Below are positions 18,405 through 27,046 of a stretch of DNA of 64,000 bases, in pieces. The position numbers were made by a program, and so were the translations under genes. The DNA lies in the NCBI GenBank assembly GCA_018262795.1, contig JADFDM010000004.1, forward strand, positions 185,155 to 249,154, given 5' to 3'. Source of the DNA: Sphingobacteriales bacterium (GTDB lineage Bacteria > Bacteroidota > Bacteroidia > Chitinophagales > LD1). Below the pieces are notes generated by a model, which saw only the letters and a list, made by a program, of their open reading frames with translations, did no database searches and was not told where the DNA came from. How positions within the stretch are numbered: the stretch's first letter is position 1; every line of letters starts with the position of its first letter.

Positions 18405-20621
18405 TTATGGACAAGAAATAGCAGTAAACACCGCAGCTCCACCATCTGATACCGTTAAGCGAAAGCAACTTCCGTTAGGCGATTTCATGATTACGCCTTT
18501 CGAGACATCGCTGATATACACATCACCACCGGTAACTTCTACCTTACTTCTGGGGGTAGCTGTGCCAACGCCCAAATTGCCGCTGTCATCCACCGCTACC
18601 ACGCTGGTTGTTTCAGTATAAATATAAAGCTCGAATTGGATAGTTAAACTGTTAATACTGTTAGAAACATTGGCCCAGTAAATAGCACCGCTCGTATAGC
18701 AGCCATTGCAGATACCATACACCAATCCACCTGTATTTGCTTGGCTGACCCCATCATCTAAAATAAAGACAAGGGTTTGTCCGGCCGTTACATCGGCTCC
18801 TCCCGGTATTGGGAAGTAGTTCCAACCCGTAGTTAAACTGGCTGCAGATTTGGTATAGCTGCCCAACTCGGTACCGGTTATTGAATTAGCCATCAAGTGC
18901 ATAGTAATATCTACTGTGCCGGGGCTAGTTAAATAAACACGAATGCCTTTTACTTTACCGTTATTCGTTACTTGAAATGATTGCCCAACCCACTGATCAA
19001 CCGCCCAAGTATTGTCGTGAGTAGGGATATTTGTATCCAATACACTATCACCGGCTAACGTTGTAGTTACTTGAAAAGGCATGGTAGGATCGTGAGTGCC
19101 TAAGCTAACTCCATTACTGTTAGCTACGAAAGTGCAAACAGTATCGGTAGATACCATTAACTGAATTTCGCGGATACTCATCCATGGAGCTGTCGGATTG
19201 TACGTCTGCGTTACATTCAATTTATAGTAGCGGTAAGCGATACTGTTATTTACATCAAATACAGAAGGTGCCCAACAAAATGATGAAACAGGCGCACTAA
19301 TACTTCTTGAATCAAGTACTGTAAATGTAACGCCATCATTACTCCCTTCAAAAGTCCAAATCTTTGGGCAGCGGTCATCTGCATGGCCGGTGCCAGATTC
19401 GCTTTCGAGGGTATATCGTCTGATAGTCTTTGAATTTCCTGCACCAAAGTCATAAATCAACCAACCAAAGGGCGATCCATAATTGGTAGCCCAATCGGTA
19501 CTGCAATCACCATCAAAAGCAATAGCCCCATCATTAGGTCCACCAAACAAGGAGGAAGAAACAGTTATATTTCCACTGCTTTGAGAAACTACGGCATAAG
19601 AGCCGCTACCAGTAGGATTGCATACATCCATATCACTCAGCATGTGAAGGTCAACTGTTTTAGTGCCACCGGCATCGGTAATGCTTAATAAGTTACCGTT
19701 TAAAGCAAAGTCTGTGTTCAAATCAGTTCCGGCAGGTCCGGTAACTCCTGTCGCTCCAGTGGCTCCAACTGAGCCTGTTGCACCTTGAGGGCCGGTCGCT
19801 CCATCATTACCATCTGCACCTGTGGGGCCTTGTGAACCCGTGGCACCCGTTGCACCGGTATTGCCATTAAGGCCTTGCGGGCCGGTGGCTCCATCAAATC
19901 CATTTGCCCCATCAGCACCGGTTACACCTTGTGGGCCTGTTGCTCCCGTTGCGCCCTGCGGACCCGTGGCACCGGTGGCTCCATCATTACCAGCTGCACC
20001 AGTGGGGCCTTGTGAACCGGTGGCACCTGTTGCACCGGTATTGCCATTAAGGCCTTGCGGGCCGGTGGCTCCATCAAATCCATTTGCCCCATCAGCTCCG
20101 GTTACACCTTGTGGGCCTGTTGCTCCCGTTGCGCCCTGCGGACCCGTGGCACCGGTGGCTCCATCATTACCATCTGCACCAGTGGGGCCTTGTGAACCCG
20201 TGGCACCTGTTGCACCAGGCATACTGTTACCGGCATATAAGGCATAAGGTACACTGAGCAGTTGAGCTGTGCCCATGTCTGCATACACGATTCCGCCTGT
20301 AGGGTCAATTTCTACTTGTAAGTATTTATCGCCACTACCCCAGTTCACGGTGGCGAAAGTTCCTTGCACTACCGTGCCACTGCCTATAGCTACAGTGAAC
20401 AGACCAAACTGGTTGGTAGTAGCCGCCTGTGTTTCTTGATACACTACCGTACCGGTGCTGTTTCCATCGTGAACCGAGAACCGAAGCCCCACACTTTGAT
20501 TAGTAAGTACCGTTCCCTGCGCATCGCGGGCTACAGCTTGATAGTTTACTAATTGAGGAATTTGGGCGTTGGCCAGCAAGCTAATGTAGGAGACCAAAAG
20601 GAGTAAAATGCTTTTTCTCAT
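18405..20621 (-). CDS. secreted collagen-like repeat protein with discoidin-like domain
   Basis: This 738-residue exported protein begins with a signal peptide (about 1-20, ending ANAQ). An N-terminal domain of about 110 residues is of the kind often found before collagen repeats in Bacteroidota. Residues about 133-295 are Gly-X-Y triplets dominated by [10 protein letters not shown] and [10 protein letters not shown], encoded by a 180-bp DNA tandem repeat. A domain at about 350-490 looks like an F5/8 type C (discoidin) carbohydrate-binding fold ([26 protein letters not shown]). The C-terminal part has a second beta-rich domain and the segment [16 protein letters not shown], common in surface and tail-fibre-like proteins. 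It is likely a cell-surface filament or adhesin. Confidence 0.85.
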   Translation of the reverse strand: MRKSILLLLVSYISLLANAQIPQLVNYQAVARDAQGTVLTNQSVGLRFSVHDGNSTGTVVYQETQAATTNQFGLFTVAIGSGTVVQGTFATVNWGSGDKYLQVEIDPTGGIVYADMGTAQLLSVPYALYAGNSMPGATGATGSQGPTGADGNDGATGATGPQGATGATGPQGVTGADGANGFDGATGPQGLNGNTGATGATGSQGPTGAAGNDGATGATGPQGATGATGPQGVTGADGANGFDGATGPQGLNGNTGATGATGSQGPTGADGNDGATGPQGATGSVGATGATGVTGPAGTDLNTDFALNGNLLSITDAGGTKTVDLHMLSDMDVCNPTGSGSYAVVSQSSGNITVSSSLFGGPNDGAIAFDGDCSTDWATNYGSPFGWLIYDFGAGNSKTIRRYTLESESGTGHADDRCPKIWTFEGSNDGVTFTVLDSRSISAPVSSFCWAPSVFDVNNSIAYRYYKLNVTQTYNPTAPWMSIREIQLMVSTDTVCTFVANSNGVSLGTHDPTMPFQVTTTLAGDSVLDTNIPTHDNTWAVDQWVGQSFQVTNNGKVKGIRVYLTSPGTVDITMHLMANSITGTELGSYTKSAASLTTGWNYFPIPGGADVTAGQTLVFILDDGVSQANTGGLVYGICNGCYTSGAIYWANVSNSINSLTIQFELYIYTETTSVVAVDDSGNLGVGTATPRSKVEVTGGDVYISDVSKGVIMKSPNGSCFRLTVSDGGAAVFTAISCP
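19801..20217 (-). repeat. 180-bp coding tandem repeat (2.3 copies)
   Basis: Copies start at 19801, 19981 and 20161 (partial), with only a few substitutions between copies. Each encodes a 60-residue collagen-like block, so copy-number change keeps the frame. Confidence 0.95.
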
Positions 20622-20886
20622 TGAGTAGAAGTTTAGGGTATTATAGAGTAATAAAAGGTTTAAAATAAGGACGTTGAGAACCTGTACTTAAATTGCAAGA
20701 CAAATATAATTTGGCTGTTCAATCATTTCATTTTTTAACATTTTGTACCGAAAAATAAATGCCATTACATAGATAACAGCATGCCATTGCTGCCGGCAAT
20801 TCCTTCTATTTCATTGAATGTGATTTCCTGCTCTCTAAGGGCTTGTGGCGAAAATTCTCTGATCGGTTGGCACTTCACTTACAAAC

Positions 20887-20950
20887 AGAAACATTCTCCG
20901 CTCGTCCTCGTCTGTAGCTTAGCCCGAGCCAAGCTGACGAGGATGTTTCT
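20887..20950 (+). repeat. REP-like hairpin 1, flanking the RAYT relic
   Basis: An 8-bp stem TCCTCGTC (20905-20912) / GACGAGGA (20936-20943) encloses a 23-nt loop beginning TGTAGCTTAGCC and ending GCCAAGCT. Outside it AGAAACA (20887-20893) pairs with TGTTTCT (20944-20950) across an 11-nt bulge. A small palindrome GGCGTT-TGT-AACGCC follows at about 20956-20970. It shares a 23-bp inverted copy with 21374-21396. Confidence 0.75.
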
Positions 20951-20975
20951 ATTTTGGCGTTTGTAACGCCTATTT

Positions 20976-21281
20976 TTAAACCAAGCTAACATTTACCATT
21001 CCTTTTAATCCTGAATAATCTCTTGCAGAACTATTTAAATATTCATGGGCGTGTTGAACAATTCCTTCTTTTGCTCGCGCCATTTAATGTAGGTGGCTGG
21101 TCATTAAACACCAGTAAAATACTTCTAAGCCTTTATGCCTTATGCCGTAGTTGAGGTCTTGTGTTATTAGCTGCTTGTAGCTTTCGCGAACAACCACATC
21201 TAACCAATTTACTATCGTAAAGGTTAAAAAGTAGGTGTCGTTTTGGTCTTGTATAAAGTAAGGGTCTCCGCTTATGTAACT
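20976..21281 (-). pseudogene. REP-associated tyrosine transposase (RAYT, Y1/IS200-like) remnant
   Basis: No long frame survives, but translation of the minus strand gives two parts of a RAYT. The first (21281 to about 21087) reads SGDPYFIQDQND, YFLTFTIVNWLDV, LNYGIRHKGLEVFYWCLM and ends at an HLH that corresponds to the HUH metal motif, followed at once by TAA. The second (about 21078 to 20976) is the C-terminus: ARAKEGIVQHAHEYLNSSA, RDYSGLKGMVNVSLV, stop. The central ~100 residues with the catalytic Tyr are missing, and the original ATG is gone. The gene lies between two inverted REP-like hairpins, the standard arrangement of a RAYT with its REPs. Confidence 0.8.
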
Positions 21282-21352
21282 AAACTATAAATTTTTACAC
21301 GCGTTACAAATGCTATGGTAATTGTATCCCTGCGTATCCGGTCGGGCGGGCG

Positions 21353-21396
21353 CGTCCCTTACCCGAAGGCCAGGCTACAGACGAGGACGAGCGGAG
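21353..21396 (-). repeat. REP-like hairpin 2 (inverted copy)
   Basis: On the minus strand this carries the same 23-bp lead sequence as hairpin 1 (CTCCGCTCGTCCTCGTC then TGTAGC) and a 23-nt loop TGTAGCC...AAGG closed by CGTC/GACG. The stem is shorter than in hairpin 1, so this copy looks partly decayed. It lies 5' of the RAYT remnant in inverted orientation, and a shared TTTGTAACGC lies between each hairpin and the RAYT. Confidence 0.7.
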
Positions 21397-21619
21397 GCAT
21401 GTATGCTGCCGGGCTTATTCCCCTTTGCCTTTTTTTAGCCGCAGCAAGTATCAGTTGAATGCTTCGCGTACTATAAGGCTCTCCTGAGTATTGCCCTTTA
21501 AAGAAAAACACCTTGGGCTTATATTCTTTAAAATAGGCTCGCAGATGTTTTAAGGTGGTAGGGCTAAGTGGCACTATCCGATCTTTTTTCCCTTTTGCAG
21601 CTTTTATATTTACCACCAT
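21397..21619 (-). pseudogene. tyrosine recombinase (Xer/phage integrase) fragment
   Basis: The minus strand encodes about 75 residues of the catalytic domain: GKKDRIVPLSPTTLKHLRAYF, then a KVFFFKGQYSGEPYSTRSIQ segment. The start is internal to the original gene, so the N-terminal domain and the first catalytic Arg are missing. The C-terminal HxLRH box is cut: GSIH survives in a shifted frame just before the REP-like hairpin begins at 21396. The fragment is therefore truncated at the boundary with the RAYT-REP element. Confidence 0.75.
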
Positions 21620-21769
21620 ACGGTGGCTGTCTATTTCCTGTTAAATGAACGCACTTCGATTCAAGTCGCCATTCGATAAAATTTTCGTTTGCGATTGAGC
21701 TCACTCACTTAGCTGTTTTTCACATCTTCGCTCGTAATATTTCAATACTTTTAATCGTTAAAGAATCCG

Positions 21770-22765
21770 ATGAAAATACTGCCTCTCACACTTTTAGTGT
21801 TGCTTACTATACAGACGCAAGCGCAGAAAATGAGGAAACCGGAGAATGCTCCGGCAATTGTGGTTCATCACGAATTAAGCAAAGCAGATCTGCATAAAAT
21901 TAAACTGTTGGAAGATACGCTTCATCTTCTGTCCAACACTTTTACCTACGATACATTGCTCGATGTAAGAAAGAAAGCCTGTTATACTTTCATTCCTCAT
22001 TTTGTAGAAGCATTAAAGCTCGACAACTCCTTTTACTTTCCTTTCGATTCCTTTGAAACTATCTCGTTGATTTACCCGCCCGACAGTTCTTTCCGCATTT
22101 TTACTTGGCAGTTGGTACTCCCCAAAGGCAACTTCCGGTACTATGGAGTGATACAAATGCGCAGTAGTAAAATCAAGATATTTCCGCTATACGATGCCAG
22201 CGATACTATGACCTATCATTCGCAGCGACTGCTCACGAGTGATAACTGGTACGGAGCGATGTATTATAATATCATTCAGAAACAGGTAGATGGTCGCTCC
22301 TACTACACCTTGTTCGGTTTTGAGGCAGCAGATATTATTACCCGAAGGAAAGTAGTGGACGTGCTCAGTTTTGATAATTACGGTAGGCCGCAGTTCGGAG
22401 AGCCGTTCTTTTTCTTTAAGCAGCAGGAAGACTCCTCCCATTATGCCCGCACCGATACACTGACCCGATTTTTTATTGAATACAATTACAACGCCTCCAC
22501 AATTCTCAATTACGATCCGCAATTAGAGATGATAGTGTTTGATCATGTGGCTCCGCCTACCGATAAGGCGAAGGGAGCCACCTTCAGCTATGTGCCCGAT
22601 GGTACTTATGAAGGATTCAAATGGGCAAATAACCGATGGAATTGGGTAGAGAAGGTTTTTACTTTTGCTATTAATGAAAACGATAATCCTCCGGTACCCG
22701 CCCCTTTGTTTGGCACACCGCGCAGGCAGCCCGTGCTTCCGAAAGAAAATGATGGGCCGAGATAA
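21770..22765 (+). CDS. exported conserved protein of unknown function
   Basis: This 331-residue protein has a clear signal peptide (1-18, ending TQAQ). The mature part has many aromatic residues, no membrane segment, and acidic/Tyr-rich beta-like stretches (SNTFTYDTLLDV, FETISLIYPPDSSFRIFTWQLVLP, YYTLFGFEAAD). I do not recognise a domain name, though similar proteins of this length and pattern occur in Bacteroidota. The C-terminal ~25 residues are Pro-rich and disordered. It is followed at 118 bp by hutI on the same strand, with no evidence of a joint role. Confidence 0.7.
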   Translation: MKILPLTLLVLLTIQTQAQKMRKPENAPAIVVHHELSKADLHKIKLLEDTLHLLSNTFTYDTLLDVRKKACYTFIPHFVEALKLDNSFYFPFDSFETISLIYPPDSSFRIFTWQLVLPKGNFRYYGVIQMRSSKIKIFPLYDASDTMTYHSQRLLTSDNWYGAMYYNIIQKQVDGRSYYTLFGFEAADIITRRKVVDVLSFDNYGRPQFGEPFFFFKQQEDSSHYARTDTLTRFFIEYNYNASTILNYDPQLEMIVFDHVAPPTDKAKGATFSYVPDGTYEGFKWANNRWNWVEKVFTFAINENDNPPVPAPLFGTPRRQPVLPKENDGPR

Positions 22766-22882
22766 ATTCAGCGGTAAATGAAATAGGAATGCTTCCAGCC
22801 TATAATTATTCAAGTGCGCGAAAGGGATTATTGAATTTTAGCTTACCACTCCCAATAGATATTTTATAGGTTTGAAGGAAAT

Positions 22883-24109
22883 ATGAAGTCACTACTCATT
22901 CAGCATATTCAATCATTAGCAGGGATCAGACGCAGCGATGAACTCCTTGTTAAAGGAGTGGCTATGAAACATCTTCCACAAGAAGAAGATGCTTTTCTGC
23001 TGATTGAAAACGGAAGGATTCATTCATTTGGAAAAATGGAAGCCGCTCCCGAACGTGCCGATGAAATGATAGATGCTACCGACAAAATGGTAATCCCTTG
23101 CTGGTGTGATTCCCATACTCATTTGGTGTATGCCGGTTCGCGCGAAGCCGAATTTGTAGGAAAGATAAACGGCCTTAGCTATGCCGAGATTGCAGCTCGT
23201 GGTGGTGGCATTCTGAATTCTGCCTTGTTGCTAAATCAAACAGACGAAGCGGAATTATATGACAGTGCTTTGCAGCGTTTAGAAGAAGTAAAGAACTTTG
23301 GCACCGGAGCCATCGAAATAAAAAGCGGATACGGATTGACGGTGGAGGGCGAATTGAAAATGCTTCGGGTAATCAGAAAACTAAAAGAGAATTCACCACT
23401 AACCATTAAAGCTACATTTCTGGGCGCTCATGCCTATCCGATAGAGTATAAAGAAAACCGAAAAGGTTATCGCGACTTATTGATTCAACAAATGTTGCCC
23501 GCTATTGCCGAGGAAGGTTTAGCTGATTTTATTGATGTGTTTTGCGAGCAAGGGTATTTCACCGTAGAAGATACCGAAGAAATACTTACGGCCGGAGCTA
23601 AGTACGGCTTGCGACCCAAAGTGCATGTGAATCAGTTTAATATTATTGACGGGATTGAAGCCTGCGTAAAACATAAAGCCCTTAGCGTAGATCACCTGGA
23701 GTTAATAGCAGAAAATGATCTCATTGCTTTGAAAAATTCCAACACCATGCCCGTTGCTTTACCCGGCTGTTCTCTGTTTCTCCGCATTCCATACACCCCG
23801 GCTCGCAGAATTATTGACGAAGGGCTTCCCTTCGCTCTTGCTACAGATTATAATCCCGGCAGTGCCCCCAGCGGTAATATGAATTTAGTCATGAGTCTTG
23901 CTTGTATCAACATGCAGATGAGCCCGGAGGAGGTGATAAACGCTTCTACTTTAAATGGGGCTTATGCCATGGGAATTGAAGGTGAATTGGGAAGTATTAC
24001 CATCGGCAAAAAAGCAAATCTAATTCTCACCCAAAAAATTCCTTCCCTCGCCTATTTGCCTTATTCTTTCGGCAGTAATTTGGTAGAAAGAGTAATTCTT
24101 CATGGCTAA
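22883..24109 (+). CDS. hutI: imidazolonepropionase (histidine degradation)
   Basis: This 408-residue amidohydrolase opens the ring of 4-imidazolone-5-propanoate to give formiminoglutamate, the third step of histidine use. Metal ligands lie in DSHTHLVYAGSR (about 72-83). EIKSGYGLTVEGELKMLR, TFLGAHAYP, DVFCEQGYF, KVHVNQFN and ATDYNPGSAPSGNM are the family's signature blocks. Length is normal. The other hut genes are not in this window, so the pathway is dispersed. Confidence 0.95.
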   Translation: MKSLLIQHIQSLAGIRRSDELLVKGVAMKHLPQEEDAFLLIENGRIHSFGKMEAAPERADEMIDATDKMVIPCWCDSHTHLVYAGSREAEFVGKINGLSYAEIAARGGGILNSALLLNQTDEAELYDSALQRLEEVKNFGTGAIEIKSGYGLTVEGELKMLRVIRKLKENSPLTIKATFLGAHAYPIEYKENRKGYRDLLIQQMLPAIAEEGLADFIDVFCEQGYFTVEDTEEILTAGAKYGLRPKVHVNQFNIIDGIEACVKHKALSVDHLELIAENDLIALKNSNTMPVALPGCSLFLRIPYTPARRIIDEGLPFALATDYNPGSAPSGNMNLVMSLACINMQMSPEEVINASTLNGAYAMGIEGELGSITIGKKANLILTQKIPSLAYLPYSFGSNLVERVILHG

Positions 24110-24121
24110 AAAAGTTACTGT

Positions 24122-24141
24122 CATAGTTCTCCTGAACTATG
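24122..24141. terminator. hairpin between convergent hutI and TonB receptor genes
   Basis: A perfect 8-bp stem CATAGTTC/GAACTATG with loop TCCT. It lacks a T tract, so terminator function is only likely from its position. Confidence 0.4.
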
Positions 24142-24160
24142 GGGCTATTTGCCAAACGCA

Positions 24161-26449
24161 CTAATCTTCCTCCTTCTTTCCAATATGCTCTACTCCGCTA
24201 TTGCCTTTATATTTTTTGCTGAAAGCCGCTAAGCGAAGTTTAAATCCGGCATTAAAGAGAATGCCTTCTAACGGAGCATATATTTCATTGAATTTAGGAT
24301 GGCTGTAAGTAGGCTCGGGCTGCACAATGGGGCCGTAGGTGGTTTGCCGGATATCGAGAATATTTTCAAGATTGGCGAACAGCAAAATGTACTTGAATGA
24401 AAGTTGTGTATTGATTCCCACTTCCCAAATTCGCTTTCCTATGCTGCCGTTGCTCAACTTTACCGGACTGTAGTAGTAGCAGTCTATACCTGCACTAAAC
24501 ATTTTTATTTCGTAGCCGAAGAACATTGAAATAATATGCTTAGAAGTGAGCGGGGCAATACTGCGCACGCCATTAATCTTTAAATTATTATCGGTAAGCG
24601 CATACACGAGTGAAGCGCTAAACCCCCGATAGGCTAAATACAGACTGGTTTCTATGCCCTTGCTTTGCTGGTAGCCTCTTCCGTTGATATAATAAAGCTG
24701 TCGGCAATCGCCCGAAGTGCAGCTTTCAATATTGCTGGTAATGGCTAACAGTGGACGAAAAATATGGGTGAGAAAATACATCTGGTTGATAGTGATATTG
24801 AACCCATTGATGCTGGGCACTTTTACTTGCAAATCTCCTGTGCCTCCTATACTCCACTCCGGCTTCACACTGTCGGCAATAGGCAATACATGGATAAAGT
24901 GCGCCTCCTCTGTTTCATCCTGAAAAATGGTGGGCAGTTTGTATCCCATCCCCACATTTAAGCGAGTGCTGAAAACATCATTCCACTTTTGCCGAACTGC
25001 CAAATGGGGGAGCGGATATACTTTATACTTATTGTTATAGTCCAAACGAAAGCCCGCTTCCAGTGTTGTTTGATGAGTCACGCGAAACAAGTATTGCAGA
25101 AAAAATCCGGCAGTAAGAAAATTATAATTCCGCATGATGGTGGAGGAGTCGGCATGTTCAGCAAACTGATCGCTACGGAAATCAAGCCCGGCTACCAGGT
25201 CATGTTTCTTTCTGGCAAAGTGATAATTGATTTCGGAAGCGGATCCCACCTGAGTGCCGCTAAAGAAATAATAGGGAATGCGTAAATCGCGATGAAAGTA
25301 GTGAACGGCATTCTTGATGGTCAACTTCCCTTTACTGTAAAAATTGTATTCAAACTTGAAATTGGTAGCGAGGTGATCAGTCAAGTTTTTCTCATAGTAA
25401 TTGTACACCGAATCTTCCTTATGCTGAATATATTGAATAGTGCCACCCAGCCTGTTCTCGTGAGTGTAACCGGCTCCAATATTCAGCTTCGCCTGTTTGC
25501 CTAAATCAAAAAACAATTGTGGTGAAACGGAATAGCGCTGAAGCATCGGAGTTTCCGAAAAGTTGTCGTGGTTCCAGTCCTTCTCCCGTTGGTAGCGATA
25601 CATCCCCATCAGGGTAAAGGCAAACCATTTGATTTTTTGACTGGCATACATTCCCGCATCTAAAGCGCGAGCGCTTTCCCCATTCATCATTAAATCGTAC
25701 ACCGGTATTTCGCTCGGCTCTTTCGATATCAGGTTAATCACTCCGGCAATCGCATCCCCTCCGTATAGGGTAGAAGAAGGCCCCTTTATAATTTCCACCT
25801 GTCGCAGATCTAAAGGTGGTATTTGCGTAATTCCTATCACATTGGCAAAGCCACCGAAAAGCGGAAATCCATCTTTCAATATTTGCACATAACGACTTTT
25901 CAGCCCCTGCAAGCGAATGCTCATAGTGCCACCCGTAGCAGAAGTGCGCTGTACTTGCACTCCCGGTTGCTCTTTAATCACGTGCGACACGTCCGAAGGT
26001 TTATCGTGCGAGCGCTCCTCCACTTCCTCGGCACTTACCACCTCCACTCGAGTGGGCAATTCATCCGATTTCATTTCGTTGCGGGTCGAAACAATGACCA
26101 CTTCTTCCAGTTCCTCATTTTGCGATTCGAGTGAAACCATTAATGTAAGCATAGAAGCCTGCGGGAAAGTGAGCTTTATTTTTTTGCGGAAATAACCGAG
26201 GTAGGAAATGACAAGGGTCTGCTCGCCATCGGGAATATTTTCTAACTGCGCTATTCCTTGCGAATCGGTATAAGCGACCAAAGTAGTTTTATCTATCACT
26301 ACGGTAGCTCCTTCAATGGGCAACTCTTCCTCCTTATCCGCCACCTTTATTTGCAGACTATTTTGTGCAGATGCCTTGCCCAGCAATAAACACAAGCATA
26401 TAATAGGGAACCACTTCAAGCGAAAGATTTCACGCCCGAAGATAAAATA
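24161..26449 (-). CDS. TonB-dependent outer-membrane receptor
   Basis: The likely start is the internal ATG at 26449 (MYFIFGREIF), which puts the signal peptide (ending KASAQ) in a normal position; an upstream ATG at 26512 would add 21 residues. About 762 residues remain. The mature protein starts with a carboxypeptidase-regulatory-like beta-sandwich (EGATVVIDKTTLVAYTDSQG, LVISYLGYFRKKI), then a plug domain (DVSHVIKEQPGVQVQR, GPSSTLYGGDAIAGVINLI) and a 22-strand barrel with conserved aromatic ends. It should import a large nutrient or metal chelate using ExbB/ExbD/TonB energy. No SusD partner is adjacent, and the substrate is unknown. Confidence 0.93.
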   Translation of the reverse strand, partial: YFIFGREIFRLKWFPIICLCLLLGKASAQNSLQIKVADKEEELPIEGATVVIDKTTLVAYTDSQGIAQLENIPDGEQTLVISYLGYFRKKIKLTFPQASMLTLMVSLESQNEELEEVVIVSTRNEMKSDELPTRVEVVSAEEVEERSHDKPSDVSHVIKEQPGVQVQRTSATGGTMSIRLQGLKSRYVQILKDGFPLFGGFANVIGITQIPPLDLRQVEIIKGPSSTLYGGDAIAGVINLISKEPSEIPVYDLMMNGESARALDAGMYASQKIKWFAFTLMGMYRYQREKDWNHDNFSETPMLQRYSVSPQLFFDLGKQAKLNIGAGYTHENRLGGTIQYIQHKEDSVYNYYEKNLTDHLATNFKFEYNFYSKGKLTIKNAVHYFHRDLRIPYYFFSGTQVGSASEINYHFARKKHDLVAGLDFRSDQFAEHADSSTIMRNYNFLTAGFFLQYLFRVTHQTTLEAGFRLDYNNKYKVYPLPHLAVRQKWNDVFSTRLNVGMGYKLPTIFQDETEEAHFIHVLPIADSVKPEWSIGGTGDLQVKVPSINGFNITINQMYFLTHIFRPLLAITSNIESCTSGDCRQLYYINGRGYQQSKGIETSLYLAYRGFSASLVYALTDNNLKINGVRSIAPLTSKHIISMFFGYEIKMFSAGIDCYYYSPVKLSNGSIGKRIWEVGINTQLSFKYILLFANLENILDIRQTTYGPIVQPEPTYSHPKFNEIYAPLEGILFNAGFKLRLAAFSKKYKGNSGVEHIGKKEED

Positions 26450-26604
26450 CATTCTAAGGAATATTAATGATGGGATAAAGAAGCATGCGGAAATGCTTAA
26501 ACCCTTTCTCACAAAATCTCATCAGAGGTTGCTTAAATGTCAATTCTCTCCGCTCTTTTCAACCTAAGGTTGATTGGTTTGTTGGCTCCTAAACGATTTG
26601 TGGC

Positions 26605-26919
26605 TCAATGATTATTAAGGCGGCCAATCAAGCTTTCTAAGGCAGATTTTAATTTAATGATAGCACCTTCCACCGCCTGTTCGTGGGTGTCTCCGTGATT
26701 AGTAACGGCAATCGGTTGGAGACCTTCCAAACGGGCTTCCATCACACAGCGTTTATCATTCTTACTATCCTTATCGCCATTCTCATCTGCCAGATATACC
26801 TCTACACGGGTAATTTGATCGCTAAAACGACTTAATCCATCTTCAATAGATGCAATGAAGGGAGCGGTCAATTTTTCGCTGGTGGTAATGTGATTGTCGG
26901 AATTAAATAGAATTGTCAT
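26605..26919 (-). CDS. ribosome hibernation/HPF-RaiA family protein
   Basis: This 104-residue protein resembles the short hibernation factors that bind the 30S decoding region in starvation. The RaiA fold elements are visible: an N-terminal strand-helix with EKLTAPFIASIEDGLSRF, ITRVEVYLADENGDK, then CVMEARLEGLQPIAVTN and a final helix with AVEGAIIKLKSALES. It is monocistronic. Compared with classical HPF it has a D/K-rich loop inserted around 45-57. Confidence 0.8.
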   Translation of the reverse strand: MTILFNSDNHITTSEKLTAPFIASIEDGLSRFSDQITRVEVYLADENGDKDSKNDKRCVMEARLEGLQPIAVTNHGDTHEQAVEGAIIKLKSALESLIGRLNNH

Positions 26920-27046
26920 AATCTTCTTATTTTATTTTCGTTCAAAATCTATTGTCTTGATGAAGATAGTTTTTTATTGGTTAAGTGTCGTGTTATTTCC
27001 TGTTACAACCGGTTTTAATTTTTTCAGAGGCAGAACACTTTTTTAT

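Noticed and set aside
19822-20247. 141-codon Pro/Ala-rich frame antisense to the collagen-like gene
   Set aside because: It is a mirror of Gly-X-Y codons on the other strand, with repeats and no independent signal.
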